Positions 17,946 to 26,812 of a stretch of 62,389 bases of DNA are shown here, in pieces. The stretch lies in contig CAMWGU010000011.1 in assembly GCA_947173895.1 (NCBI GenBank), positions 1 to 62,389 of the forward strand, read 5' to 3'. A program made the translations under genes and the position numbers. Below the pieces are notes generated by a model that was not told where the DNA came from, searched no databases, and saw only the letters and a program-made list of their open reading frames with translations. This stretch comes from an uncultured Bacteroides sp. (GTDB lineage: Bacteria > Bacteroidota > Bacteroidia > Bacteroidales > Bacteroidaceae). Numbering within the stretch: the stretch's first letter is position 1; each line of letters begins with the position of its first letter.

Positions 17946-19841
17946 TTATTTCTTCAGGCTTGGCCACACTTGTATGCGCTTGCCCGAAGGAAGCTTTTCG
18001 ATAGGGCCTACCACCGGAGTGTCAGAGCGCGGATTTCCGAAATAGTCTTTGTCTGGCGAATAAGGCGTTCTGTCCGGATTCTCGAAGGGAAGTCCGGTCA
18101 GTTGGGTAATGCCCAGTCGGTCGGCATCCACCTTCTTACCTTTAAAGGAGGCCAGTTCCTGCAAGTCGATGTCGCTTACCAGATAGACTTCGTCGGCGGT
18201 TTCATCCACTCTCAGGTTCGGGTTGACCGATGGCTCTACCCAGCCTTGCTGTTTGTCTGTCATGGGAAGAGCACCGTTTATGAACAGGTTATCTTCGGCG
18301 GCGATGGGGCGTTTGGAAACGTCGAATACCACTGTCCCGTATTTCAGTTGCTCGTCGCTACCCCCTATGAAGAGGTTGTTATAGTAGCGGTGGTCGCCTT
18401 CGGTAATGGTGCAAATGCCTTTCACTTCCGTGGAATGATTCAGGTGGTAGGGCGTATAGCGCTGGTCGTCCAGCCGGTTGATGTGTCCGGAGAAGAGATT
18501 GTTCACGTAAGCGCCTCCGTCTGTGTTTTCTTGGATAGTACGGGGTGAAAGTGAGATGTTGTTGTCCACCTTGTACGGGCCGTGTGATACTTCAAAGAAC
18601 AAGTCTTGTGCCAGGTTGTCGTACAACAGATTGGAGGAAACCCGGGCTCCTTGTGCCATCCAGTCCAGCCAGATGCCGTAATGTCCGGTGTGGTGGATGC
18701 GGTTGTGATGAATGTAAGTATCTATGGCGCCATGCAGTTTGATGCCGGCCATTTCCGCACCTCCGAACTGCTGTTTTACCAGAATGTTGTAGATGTGGTT
18801 GCCGTATATTTCGCTGAATGCCGCCCCCATGCTGCCACAGATGCCTGTTTGTTCGCAGTCGGAGATGATGTTGTTTCGGACAATGTGCGAGCCTACATGG
18901 TCCTTGCTCCAGCCTCGGCGCAAGGTGTTAAAGATGACTTCGATGTAGTGGGCCGTTCCGTCCAGGCGCTTGTCGTTGCAGTCCAGATTGTGTCCGCTGC
19001 TACGTTCTTTTCCCAAAGTGATGCCGTTGGCGCGTGAGTTCTTGATGACATTGTCTTCAATAATCCATCCTTTACACCAGTGGGTGGCTACCATTCCCAC
19101 CTGTTCGGCGGTAGGGGCTGCCCATTGAGTAGCTGCCTGGCTGATATGGAAACCGCGTATTGTGATGTAGTCCAGTCCTTCGCGTGTAGGATAGAAGCAA
19201 GTGGGTCGTACTGTGACTTCCACTGTCTCCTTGTTCGGGTCGGCGGAACCGAAATTGGCATAGAGGGTGGTATGATTTGCATCCACTTCTGCAAACCAGG
19301 TCAGGGTGCTTCCTTGCGGGTCGCGGATGGTTCGCAGGGTGTCGGGAGTATATACCTTGTCCAGACTGAATGCCTCGTAGAGGGATACATCATTCAGATA
19401 GATGTCGCCGGTGTGGTGATAGCGGTCGGACCAAAGCCAGTCGCCATACAGGCGGTCATTGAACGGATTGTAGTTTCCGAAGAATGTATTGGGAAGCACC
19501 ACTTTCCATACTCCTTTCCCTTTTTTCTCTTTCTTCCAGCCGTTGACCCGTTCGGAGCCTTTGATTTCGGCCTTTTCGCCTTCGGCTGCCCGATACAGGA
19601 TGCGTTTACCTTCGCGCTCACCGCCGCTTAGCGGGTTTACCCATTCACGGTAAGTCCCGTTGTGCACAGTGACGGTATCTCCAGGCAAAGCTTTCTGGGC
19701 TGCCCAGTTGATGGTTTTGAAAGGGGAGGATGCACTGCCGTCGTTGGCATCGCTTCCTGTTACTGATACATGGTATTCCCTGGCAGATAAAGTGCTGCCG
19801 CACAGGCAGAGCAGGGAGATTAAACAGCATATCTTTTTCAT
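17946..19841 (-). CDS. GH120-family glycoside hydrolase (beta-xylosidase-like), exported
   Basis: This 631-residue right-handed beta-helix protein has an N-terminal signal (MKKICCLISLLCLC, ending near STLSA). From memory it follows the characterised GH120 xylosidase XylC along much of its length: YHVSVTGSDANDGSASSPF, NGTYREWVNP, RAAEGEKAEIKGSERV, GSHIVRNN, AGIKLHGAIDTYIHHNRIH. The carboxylates matching XylC's proposed nucleophile and acid/base fall in LDWMAQG (Asp393) and FEVSHGP (Glu417). It is probably a periplasmic exo-xylosidase or related enzyme. It lies 25 bases after a UroD-type methyltransferase gene and appears to be the last member of that operon, an unusual pairing. Confidence 0.82.
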   Translation of the reverse strand: MKKICCLISLLCLCGSTLSAREYHVSVTGSDANDGSASSPFKTINWAAQKALPGDTVTVHNGTYREWVNPLSGGEREGKRILYRAAEGEKAEIKGSERVNGWKKEKKGKGVWKVVLPNTFFGNYNPFNDRLYGDWLWSDRYHHTGDIYLNDVSLYEAFSLDKVYTPDTLRTIRDPQGSTLTWFAEVDANHTTLYANFGSADPNKETVEVTVRPTCFYPTREGLDYITIRGFHISQAATQWAAPTAEQVGMVATHWCKGWIIEDNVIKNSRANGITLGKERSSGHNLDCNDKRLDGTAHYIEVIFNTLRRGWSKDHVGSHIVRNNIISDCEQTGICGSMGAAFSEIYGNHIYNILVKQQFGGAEMAGIKLHGAIDTYIHHNRIHHTGHYGIWLDWMAQGARVSSNLLYDNLAQDLFFEVSHGPYKVDNNISLSPRTIQENTDGGAYVNNLFSGHINRLDDQRYTPYHLNHSTEVKGICTITEGDHRYYNNLFIGGSDEQLKYGTVVFDVSKRPIAAEDNLFINGALPMTDKQQGWVEPSVNPNLRVDETADEVYLVSDIDLQELASFKGKKVDADRLGITQLTGLPFENPDRTPYSPDKDYFGNPRSDTPVVGPIEKLPSGKRIQVWPSLKK

Positions 19842-19866
19842 GGTTTCTTATGGATTATGTATTTCT

Positions 19867-20868
19867 TTAGTTGGAATAGTCTTTTAATGCCCGATAGAAT
19901 GCCTCGATATTGGTTGTCGGAATATGAGGCGGTACGTCGCATCCGGAAGACAGGACGAAGTTGGGATAGGCAGCCGTCTTCTTCAATAGGTGTAGAGTGG
20001 CTTCATACATTTTGTCTGTCGATGCCTGCTGGAACAGTCCCACCGGATCCAGGTTGCCCATGATCAACATGTCGTTAGGAGAATCTTCCAGGGCTTTGAG
20101 CATGTCGATCTTGTTGCCGAAATGTAAAGCACCTGCTCCCGAATGTATCATAGCTTCCGTACAGTGCCCTCCGTTGCCGCAATTGTGCAGAACCAGCAAG
20201 AAATTATCGTCTTGTATTTCCTCGGCTATGCATCGTATATAAGGTGACGAATAGTTGTCACAATCTTCATTGGAGATTAAGCCGGCCACCGGATCGGCCA
20301 TGATGACTCCGTCTACTCCGGTTTCTTTAATGGCGCGGCAATATTCCATCATGAACTCGGTACACTTGTTCAGTAACAGATGTACAGTATCCGGCTCCAT
20401 GAACATGGCTATCATGATTTCCGACATACCGTAGAGCCGTGCAGCTAATGAAAACGGACCGATACATCCGGCAAATACGGGTTTGTCTGTTATCGTTTCG
20501 GCTACTAGCCGGTCGGCTTTCAGGTATTCTCGGATGCGTCCGCTGTCCAAGGAAGGAACGGATAGGTTTCGGACAGCTTCCGCGTTGCTTACCAGTGGCC
20601 GGACTACATTGGGGACATCGTCTTCGGGAAAGTCGATCTCAGCACCGAAAGCTTCGGCTTCGACGGTCAGGTCCATGATGGCTGTCGAGGCCGAAGCCGG
20701 GTAGGTTTCATTCAACTTGCAGATGGCTTCGGCGTGTATTGTTCCGTTAGTCACCGCTTCTTTTACAGTCTTTCCACACAGCTCGATACCCGGATGTGTC
20801 ATGATGGGTATTACAAGCCGTGTTTTGCCTAATAGGGCGTTTTTTATCCATTGATTGAAGTGATTCAT
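19867..20868 (-). CDS. UroD-fold cobalamin-dependent methyltransferase (MtaA/CmuA-like)
   Basis: The 333 residues are a uroporphyrinogen-decarboxylase-fold protein, but the genomic setting and zinc-type ligands point to corrinoid methyl transfer rather than haem synthesis. Those ligands are His and Cys in VLHNCGN (about residues 233-237) and a later Cys in SSGCDVPP (about residue 313). In MtaA-like enzymes this fold moves methyl groups between a corrinoid protein and a thiol or pterin acceptor. Five bases separate it from the reactivation gene. It is shorter than, and distinct from, the second UroD-fold protein upstream, so the two may handle donor and acceptor. Which does which is not known. 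Confidence 0.8.
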   Translation of the reverse strand: MNHFNQWIKNALLGKTRLVIPIMTHPGIELCGKTVKEAVTNGTIHAEAICKLNETYPASASTAIMDLTVEAEAFGAEIDFPEDDVPNVVRPLVSNAEAVRNLSVPSLDSGRIREYLKADRLVAETITDKPVFAGCIGPFSLAARLYGMSEIMIAMFMEPDTVHLLLNKCTEFMMEYCRAIKETGVDGVIMADPVAGLISNEDCDNYSSPYIRCIAEEIQDDNFLLVLHNCGNGGHCTEAMIHSGAGALHFGNKIDMLKALEDSPNDMLIMGNLDPVGLFQQASTDKMYEATLHLLKKTAAYPNFVLSSGCDVPPHIPTTNIEAFYRALKDYSN

Positions 20869-20873
20869 TGTCT

Positions 20874-21557
20874 TTATTTTCTTTTTTTGCGCTTATAGCA
20901 TGTTTCCAAATTGCAATAGCGGCAGCCATATACCTTTTCGTTGACTTGAGGGCCTATACCTATCAGACCGCTGATAGATTTTTCGGGAGTCATCAGGCAT
21001 ACATCGGACAAGCGGATACCGCAGGGATTTCCTCCCATTTGGGCGAACAAGTTTTTTTGTTCTGTCAGCGGCCAGCCACAGTATCCCGGGCTGAAACGGT
21101 GAGTGTGTTTCAGAGGATGTATCTGTTGTTTCAGAAAGAATTCCATCCGATCGCCGACGGCTTCTACCAGCAGTGTTCCTATGACATCGGCAATGAAACA
21201 ACACAGTATGTCGTCTTGTGGGCTGAAACTCTTCTGAAACTGCTGGAAATCTTCACCCGCCGTTGCTGTGAATAAGGCGAAGCTTTCGGAACCTGTCAGC
21301 AAAGAACCCAGTATCTTGCCTACGCCAAATTGTGCTCCATTGTTCAAAACAACTGTATCGTTGCACATTTTTCCCTTTTCCACAAGGAAGGTGCAGGAAG
21401 GGGCGGCAAGCGCTTTTACTTCTTCCAGCATAGAGGCGATGAGAGTTGCCACTTCTGCTTTCGGCTCCACTTTTCCATAGCCCATTTCGTGTAGGACGTT
21501 TTCCGGAGTGAGCGGCAGGGATGAAGCATCAATAGCGTATGAGTGAATCATGGTCAA
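20874..21557 (-). CDS. Protein with a MetH-activation-type domain (corrinoid reactivation)
   Basis: This 227-residue protein resembles the stand-alone 'vitamin B12-dependent methionine synthase activation' domain. The RFSPGYCGWPL segment (about residues 153-163) matches the family's hallmark, followed by GIRLSDVCLMTPEKSISGLIG. It ends with a Cys cluster CRYCNLETC that could bind a metal or Fe-S centre. Such proteins are thought to help return oxidised Co(II) corrinoid to the active state. Its start overlaps the stop of the corrinoid carrier gene by 4 bases, so translation is likely coupled. Confidence 0.8.
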   Translation of the reverse strand: MTMIHSYAIDASSLPLTPENVLHEMGYGKVEPKAEVATLIASMLEEVKALAAPSCTFLVEKGKMCNDTVVLNNGAQFGVGKILGSLLTGSESFALFTATAGEDFQQFQKSFSPQDDILCCFIADVIGTLLVEAVGDRMEFFLKQQIHPLKHTHRFSPGYCGWPLTEQKNLFAQMGGNPCGIRLSDVCLMTPEKSISGLIGIGPQVNEKVYGCRYCNLETCYKRKKRK

Positions 21558-22189
21558 GCTGAAACTAAAGTCCGTGCCAAGGTAACTGCAGCATTTGCAT
21601 TTTCGCTATATCCGTCTGCCCCAATCTGATGGGCAAAGGCTTCCGATACCGGAGCACCTCCGATCATGACTTTCACCTGCTGTCGGATTCCCTCTTCTTC
21701 CAGTGCTTGTATGACTTTCTGCATATAATGCATAGTGGTAGTCAGTAAAGCCGACAGGCAGACAATCTGTGCATGGTGTTCTTTGACTGCGGCAACAAAT
21801 TTGTCCGAAGAGATGTCGGAACCCAGATTGACGACCTTGAATCCGCATCCTTCCAGCATGGAAGCCACTAAATTCTTTCCGATGTCGTGCAAGTCGCCTT
21901 TTACCGTTCCGATAACGACGGTTCCCAAACTGGTTGTCCCCGATTGGGCCATGTGAGGTTTTACAATGTCCAAGGCGCCTTTCATGGCGCGTGCAGACAT
22001 CAGCAATTCAGGAACAAAAGCCTTTCCTTCTTCAAAGCGTTTGCCGATTTCCTGCATGGCTTTGGACATGTGTTCATTGATGATGACCTGTGGCTCTATT
22101 TGTTCTTCCATCGCTTCTTGTGTTATAGACTTTGCCACATTTAGGTTTCCTTCTACTATTGCTTTATATAATTCTTGTAAATCTGCCAT
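21554..22189 (-). CDS. Corrinoid (B12-binding) protein, MtaC-like
   Basis: The 211 residues comprise an N-terminal four-helix cap (residues 1-85) and a Rossmann-like B12 domain. The lower-ligand motif is DLHDIG at residues 99-104 (His101), followed by SALLTTTM and GGAPVSEAFA, the usual cobalamin-loop signatures. It carries the methyl group between two methyltransferases. It sits between the two UroD-fold genes and the reactivation gene. Confidence 0.93.
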   Translation of the reverse strand: MADLQELYKAIVEGNLNVAKSITQEAMEEQIEPQVIINEHMSKAMQEIGKRFEEGKAFVPELLMSARAMKGALDIVKPHMAQSGTTSLGTVVIGTVKGDLHDIGKNLVASMLEGCGFKVVNLGSDISSDKFVAAVKEHHAQIVCLSALLTTTMHYMQKVIQALEEEGIRQQVKVMIGGAPVSEAFAHQIGADGYSENANAAVTLARTLVSA

Positions 22190-22198
22190 ATATTTAAA

Positions 22199-23455
22199 TT
22201 ATAGAGTTTTTAGTTCATTGAGTGTATTCATTAGAGCAACTACATTTTCTATCGGAACATTGGCCTGGATGTTATGGACGGCATTGAAGATGAAACCACC
22301 GTCACGGCCTAATATTTCGCATTGTTTCAATACGTGCGAGCGGATTTCTTCCGGTGTGCCGTCAGGTAGGATACGTTGCGTGTCGATGCCTCCTCCCCAG
22401 AATGTCAAGTCCTTGCCGAATTCTTTTTTCAAGAAGGTGCTGTCCATGTCTTTGGCGTTTATCTGAACCGGGTTCAAAATGTCGAATCCGGCTTCTATCA
22501 GTCCTGGAATGATGGGTACAACCGCGCCGCATGTATGCTTGAAGACCTTCCAAGTGGTATGCTGGTGTATCCAGTCGTTCAGGCGCTTATGGTAAGGAAG
22601 CCACAACTCTCTGTAGGTATCCAGTGAACAGAATTGTGAGTTCTGTGTACCGAAATCGGTTCCACAAGTGAAGACTACATCTACATTGTTGCCGATGGCC
22701 TGCCACAGGCGAGAGTAATTTTGGATGGCGATTTCGGTCTGTTTGTCAAACAGCTCATGGACGAACTCTTTGCGCATCACGGTGGACATGTACCATTCGG
22801 AAACGTTGCGTACTCCCTTGGGATCTTTCAACCCCATGCCCGGAATAAATGCCACATCACCCAAGGCTGTTCCGCCAAAGCTGGCGATGACGGCTTTGCC
22901 GGTACCGGCTGCTTTTTGTGATGCCTGGACAAAATGTTGTAAGTCTTCATCGGACAAAGAACCGTATTCTTCCAGATTGTCTTCTGCTTTGAGTTGGTCA
23001 TCGTCCACGAAGTGTTGCCGTTCTACTGCGTCTATGAAATAACAGTTGGAAGGCATAACAGCACTGGGTGGAAATGTACGGTCGCCTTTGGCATAAATAT
23101 AAACGTCGCCTTCTTTGTCCGGAGTCAGGTCGATACCGGAGGCTATCATTACTTCTTGTCCCCACGGTGTGCGTTGCTGGTGTAATTGCGATTCGTCTAT
23201 GTCGAACATGTTGCGAGGACCGAATACGGAGACACAGTCTATTCCGAGGGCTTCTTGTAAGTCTGCCTCTACTTCACCCAGCATCTGGAACGGTTCGATG
23301 ATGCGTACCGGATGTTTCTCCAAACCATAATAATCTCTCAGAGATTCCACTACTTTGCAGTGGATGCCTGTCACAGATGTTGATCCGAAATCTATGGGGA
23401 TTCGGTCGGGGCTTTGATGATTCAAAGCTGTTTTTACTCTTTCTCTTGATGTCAT
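22199..23455 (-). CDS. UroD-fold methyltransferase, first gene of the corrinoid operon
   Basis: I take the ATG at 23455 (MTSRERVKTALNHQ). An upstream in-frame start at 23656 would add 67 residues running through the promoter and into the divergent AraC gene. The 418-residue protein has the UroD fold with RERVKTALNHQSPDRIPID at the front and a metal-type FKHTCGAV motif near residue 305. Proteins like this occur in O-, N- or S-demethylase systems as substrate methyltransferases. The methyl donor cannot be named from sequence. A matching promoter and an inverted-repeat operator candidate lie directly upstream. Confidence 0.8.
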   Translation of the reverse strand: MTSRERVKTALNHQSPDRIPIDFGSTSVTGIHCKVVESLRDYYGLEKHPVRIIEPFQMLGEVEADLQEALGIDCVSVFGPRNMFDIDESQLHQQRTPWGQEVMIASGIDLTPDKEGDVYIYAKGDRTFPPSAVMPSNCYFIDAVERQHFVDDDQLKAEDNLEEYGSLSDEDLQHFVQASQKAAGTGKAVIASFGGTALGDVAFIPGMGLKDPKGVRNVSEWYMSTVMRKEFVHELFDKQTEIAIQNYSRLWQAIGNNVDVVFTCGTDFGTQNSQFCSLDTYRELWLPYHKRLNDWIHQHTTWKVFKHTCGAVVPIIPGLIEAGFDILNPVQINAKDMDSTFLKKEFGKDLTFWGGGIDTQRILPDGTPEEIRSHVLKQCEILGRDGGFIFNAVHNIQANVPIENVVALMNTLNELKTL

Positions 23456-23476
23456 TCTAAGTTGTTTTTTATGGTA

Positions 23477-23507
23477 CAAAATTACGTGTCTTTTGGGTAT
23501 TGGCAAA
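23477..23507 (-). promoter_or_regulatory. Promoter of the corrinoid methyltransferase operon
   Basis: The minus-strand TTTG at 23504-23507 is 19 bases from TAATTTTG at 23477-23484, a full Bacteroides consensus, with the start codon 21 bases further on. Confidence 0.75.
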
Positions 23508-23526
23508 TAGCATATTTTTGCCAATA
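23498..23526. promoter_or_regulatory. Inverted-repeat operator candidate for the AraC regulator
   Basis: TATTGGCAAA (23498-23507) and TTTGCCAATA (23517-23526) are perfect 10-bp inverted arms with a 9-nt spacer. The left arm covers the -33 element of the corrinoid operon, and the palindrome lies between the two divergent promoters, where the adjacent AraC protein would be expected to act. Confidence 0.55.
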
Positions 23527-23558
23527 TGTTATCTTTTTCTTGCTTTTTGGGGACAGAC

Positions 23559-23589
23559 TTTGATATTTCGAATATTTCAGTTAATTTTG
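23559..23589 (+). promoter_or_regulatory. Promoter of the AraC-family gene
   Basis: TTTG at 23559-23562, a 19-base spacer and TAATTTTG at 23582-23589 fit the Bacteroides consensus; the ATG follows 26 bases later. It is back-to-back with the corrinoid operon promoter. Confidence 0.7.
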
Positions 23590-23615
23590 TTTGCAGATAG
23601 AACGGCTTGTAGCGT

Positions 23616-24506
23616 ATGGCAAAGATAGAACTTGGCTTTGAAGGAGAACGGTTCATTTATATACCCAATCTTCAGATTAACTTGATGGAGGACAGTCCAT
23701 TGACCAACGATTTGTATATCTATTCATTAGGATATTTTTTCCATGCGGCGCATCATTACATTAATCGTCCCGATGGATGTAACGAATTTCTGTTTATTTA
23801 TTGCAAAGGCGGGTGCGGTTGGATTGAATTGTATGGAAAAAGGCAAAAGCTGGAACCCAATCAGTTCATTATTCTTCCTAAGGATGTCCCTCATAGCTAT
23901 TGGGCGGATGAGGAGGACCCTTGGACCATTTATTGGATACATTTCAGGGGGAGCAAGGCTTCTATTTTCTCAAAGGATTTCGACCGTCCCACAACGGTGG
24001 AGCCTTCTGCCTTGTCGCGCATCGAAGAGCGGTTGGATTTATTCGAGGAGATATTCTTTGTATTGAACGAAAGTTTGTCCATCAATCATTTGCATTATGC
24101 CAATCTTTGTTTTGCCCATTTCCTGGCTTCTTTTCTTTTTATAGATGTGTATCGAAACAAGTTCAGGCGCAAGGAATATTCGGAGAATGTTATCAAAAGA
24201 GTTATCCACTACATGAACGAGAATATAGAGAATAACTTGAAGCTGAAAGACTTGACTCTTTTTTCCGGCTATTCGGAGTCTTATCTCTATCGTAAGTTTG
24301 TGAAAGAAACGGGACATGCTCCTATGGATTATTATATGCGTCTGAAGATGGACAAAGCTTGCAAGCTACTTATCCAGACTGATATGAAAATTAATCAGAT
24401 AGCTTGTAAGTTGGGATTCCGTGAACCGCAGTATTTCTCGCGTACTTTTTCGAACATCATGGGTCTTTCGGCAAAGGAATTCCGGCAACAGAATTTCCGG
24501 TTATAA
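23616..24506 (+). CDS. AraC-family transcriptional regulator
   Basis: The 296 residues have an N-terminal cupin ligand domain (GGCGWIELYGKRQKL and FIILPKDVPHSYW, about residues 62-97). The C-terminal double helix-turn-helix spans about 197-293, with LKDLTLFSGYSESYLYRKFVK and INQIACKLGFREPQYFSRTF. It is transcribed divergently from the corrinoid/GH120 operon and shares its control region, so it most likely senses a small sugar-like or methylated compound and controls that operon. The effector is unknown. Confidence 0.9.
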   Translation: MAKIELGFEGERFIYIPNLQINLMEDSPLTNDLYIYSLGYFFHAAHHYINRPDGCNEFLFIYCKGGCGWIELYGKRQKLEPNQFIILPKDVPHSYWADEEDPWTIYWIHFRGSKASIFSKDFDRPTTVEPSALSRIEERLDLFEEIFFVLNESLSINHLHYANLCFAHFLASFLFIDVYRNKFRRKEYSENVIKRVIHYMNENIENNLKLKDLTLFSGYSESYLYRKFVKETGHAPMDYYMRLKMDKACKLLIQTDMKINQIACKLGFREPQYFSRTFSNIMGLSAKEFRQQNFRL

Positions 24507-24521
24507 GGGGGGGTGCTATGC

Positions 24522-24621
24522 CATCTAAAAACACGTACGTACGTGTGAGGCCACGCGGGCGTATGTGTAGCCCTACACATACGCCCGCGTAGGCCTACGC
24601 ATACGTACGTGTTTTTAGATG
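24522..24621. repeat. ACGT-rich palindromic intergenic element, copy 2 (most symmetrical)
   Basis: The 100-bp element has perfect 19-bp outer arms (24522-24540 and 24603-24621). The inner hairpin CGCGGGCGTATGTGTAG/CTACACATACGCCCGCG is a perfect 17-bp stem with a 2-nt loop. The intervening segments also pair imperfectly (GAGGCC/GGCCTA). It lies between convergent genes (AraC and the M28 peptidase), so it could act as a terminator, a nucleoprotein site or a mobile repeat. Confidence 0.9.
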
Positions 24622-24653
24622 CGGCGGTAGGGGTGTTTTTACGCTTTTAAACG

Positions 24654-24709
24654 ACCGATTCGCAGGCTCCGAACGCATCATTTCGGTATATTCGGATCTG
24701 CGAATCGGT
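24654..24709. repeat. Second hairpin in the AraC/M28 convergent spacer
   Basis: ACCGATTCGCAG at 24654-24665 and CTGCGAATCGGT at 24698-24709 are perfect 12-bp arms, and the stem continues imperfectly inward (CTCCGAA with TTCGGAT). It is unrelated in sequence to the adjacent ACGT-rich element. No poly-T tail adjoins, so simple terminator function is uncertain. Confidence 0.6.
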
Positions 24710-24754
24710 TGGGAGGCGAGGACACAAAAACCGGTCCTCATCCTGTGGGGGAGT

Positions 24755-25774
24755 TTAATAATTCTGTTCGTTTGCCAGTTTCCACATGGCCAGGAAAGAG
24801 GCCTTGGTGATGTCCACTATTTTCAGCCAGTTTATCTTGTGGGTTTCGTCTCCAGGCTGGTGATAGTCCGGATGTCCGTTGGTGTGATACCATATAATAG
24901 GTATACCTAGTTTAGCAAAACTTCCGTTGTCGCTTCCTCCCACCGGGTTATCCCATGCCCTGTAGTCGGGCGATAGTTGCAGGCGATAGTCCTCGATGTC
25001 CTTTTTCAGCCAGTCGCCAAAGGCCTGATGGGCGGCCGTATAGAAGTAAACCACTTGGTTGGGATTGCTTTCATCGTTGTTACGTCCTATCATGTCATAG
25101 TTCAGATAGCCTTTTACTTTTTTTATCTCCGGATAGTTCATGGTGAAATAGCGTGAGCCTAGCAATCCTTTTTCTTCACCATCCCAAAAAGCGAAAATGA
25201 CGGTCCGCTCCGGTTGTTCGCCTGTAGCGAGGAAGGCACGTGCCACCTGTAATACGGCTTGTACGCCCGATGCGTTGTCGTCCGCCCCGTTGTATATCTG
25301 GTCTCCTTCCAAGGTGGGGTCATAGCCTAGGTGGTCGTAATGTGCTCCGATAACGACAATTTCGTTGGGATTCTTTCCTTCTATCTTGCCCAGTATGTTG
25401 CGCAGGGCCAGTTTCTGGTGTACCGTCTTTTTAAGTTCAGCGATCGAGTCGGGATGCACTTGCCAGCGTTTTCCTTTTACTTGGCGTTCGGCGTGATATA
25501 CATCGAACGGCTGTACGTATTCATCGGTCAACGGTTTGATGCCCATTTGCTTCAGGCAAGAAATGATGTAGTTTCCCGCAATGCGTCCGCCTTTCCATCC
25601 GGCCTCGCGTCCTTCCAGTTCGTCGCATGCCAAAAAGCCGATATGTGCTTCGGCGGTGGCGCGGTTTATTGTTTCTACTCCTTTTTTCTCGGGAGCCACT
25701 TTCTTGGGCGAAGCGGCATACAGTGTGGTGGTGCATAAAGCAAGCAATGCAATGGCTATGAAATGTTTTTTCAT
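24755..25774 (-). CDS. M28-family metallopeptidase, exported
   Basis: The 339 residues have a signal peptide (IALLALCTTTLYAA) and the M28 di-zinc ligands in order: His in IGAHYDHLG, Asp in YNGADDNASG, Glu-Glu in FWDGEEKG, Asp in NYDMIGRN and His in WYHTNGHPDYH. It is likely a periplasmic aminopeptidase. A GDETHKIN tail segment is typical of Bacteroidales members. Fifteen bases separate it from rsgA upstream, so they may be co-transcribed. Confidence 0.92.
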   Translation of the reverse strand: MKKHFIAIALLALCTTTLYAASPKKVAPEKKGVETINRATAEAHIGFLACDELEGREAGWKGGRIAGNYIISCLKQMGIKPLTDEYVQPFDVYHAERQVKGKRWQVHPDSIAELKKTVHQKLALRNILGKIEGKNPNEIVVIGAHYDHLGYDPTLEGDQIYNGADDNASGVQAVLQVARAFLATGEQPERTVIFAFWDGEEKGLLGSRYFTMNYPEIKKVKGYLNYDMIGRNNDESNPNQVVYFYTAAHQAFGDWLKKDIEDYRLQLSPDYRAWDNPVGGSDNGSFAKLGIPIIWYHTNGHPDYHQPGDETHKINWLKIVDITKASFLAMWKLANEQNY

Positions 25775-25789
25775 AAAATGGTTGTTTTT

Positions 25790-26722
25790 TTAGTAAGCGG
25801 CGCGATACTTTCCTTCTTCCTTGTCTTCCAGCATGTTCAGATATGAAGTATAGCGTGACTCGCTGATTAAGTGTTTCTCCACCGCATCGCGTACGGCACA
25901 ACCCGGCTCATGCCTGTGGGTGCAGTTTCCGTATTTGCAATGGGCGGAATATTTAAATATCTCTTTAAAATAGTGTCCCACTTCTTCTTCTTCCATGTCG
26001 AACGTCCCGAAGCCTTTAATGCCCGGTGTGTCAATCAGGTATCCTCCTCCCTCGACGGGATACATTTCGGAAAAGGTGGTGGTGTGCATGCCTTTATTAT
26101 GATAATCGGAGATTTCGCCGGTTTTCAACGTCTGTTCCGGCAGGATGGCGTTTATCAATGTCGATTTGCCCACTCCCGAATTGCCGGAAAACAGCGTAAC
26201 GTTTCCTGCCAGCTCTTTCTTCACTTCATCTATGCCTGTATGATGAAGGGCGGAGACTTTGAAACAAGGATAGCCGATGTATGTGTACAGGTCGATCAAG
26301 GCGTTCATATAGTGGGTGTCATCTTCGTTGTATTTGTCAATCTTGTTGAATATCAGTTTGACAGGTACCCGATAGGCTTCTGCCGTGGCCAGGAAACGAT
26401 CGATGAAGATAGTGGAAGTTTCGGGATAGTTGACAGTGACAATCAGCATGCATTGGTCCAGGTTTGCGGCCAGTATGTGCGATTGTTTGGAAAGGTTAGA
26501 GGCGCGTCGGATGATATAGTTCTTCCGGTCTTCTATTTCGCTGATGAAAGCGGTTCCTTCGTTGTTGGTAATGATTTGCACATGGTCTCCTACGGCAATG
26601 GGATTGGTGCTCCGTATTCCCTTCAAGCGGAAATTTCCTTTGATCTTGCATTCAATGACCGTTCCGTCCTCAGTCTTGACAAGATACCAGCTTCCTGTGT
26701 TTTTTATTACTAATCCTTTCAT
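25790..26722 (-). CDS. rsgA: Ribosome small subunit-dependent GTPase RsgA
   Basis: I choose the ATG at 26722 ([13 protein letters not shown]) because it begins the OB-fold domain; an in-frame ATG at 26776 would prepend 18 unrelated residues. The 310-residue protein has the circularly permuted GTPase order: NKID (G4) precedes [10 protein letters not shown] (G1) and DTPGIKG (G3). A zinc knuckle ([14 protein letters not shown]) closes the protein. It assists 30S maturation. Confidence 0.94.
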   Translation of the reverse strand: MKGLVIKNTGSWYLVKTEDGTVIECKIKGNFRLKGIRSTNPIAVGDHVQIITNNEGTAFISEIEDRKNYIIRRASNLSKQSHILAANLDQCMLIVTVNYPETSTIFIDRFLATAEAYRVPVKLIFNKIDKYNEDDTHYMNALIDLYTYIGYPCFKVSALHHTGIDEVKKELAGNVTLFSGNSGVGKSTLINAILPEQTLKTGEISDYHNKGMHTTTFSEMYPVEGGGYLIDTPGIKGFGTFDMEEEEVGHYFKEIFKYSAHCKYGNCTHRHEPGCAVRDAVEKHLISESRYTSYLNMLEDKEEGKYRAAY

Positions 26723-26812
26723 AAAGTGAAGATGAAGAATGAAAAAACGAGTCTGTCCGATGCTTGTTTCCGTCATGCTTGTCTTTTCATTCTCCAGATT
26801 TCTATGGTTTTA

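Noticed and set aside
19867-23455. Reading the two UroD-fold genes as haem biosynthesis (hemE)
   Set aside because: They lie with a corrinoid carrier and a reactivation-domain gene and have metal-type His/Cys motifs, which fits methyltransferases rather than uroporphyrinogen decarboxylase.
22199-23656. The 485-codon version of the first corrinoid-operon methyltransferase
   Set aside because: The extra 67 codons cross both divergent promoters and overlap the AraC start; homology begins at the ATG at 23455.
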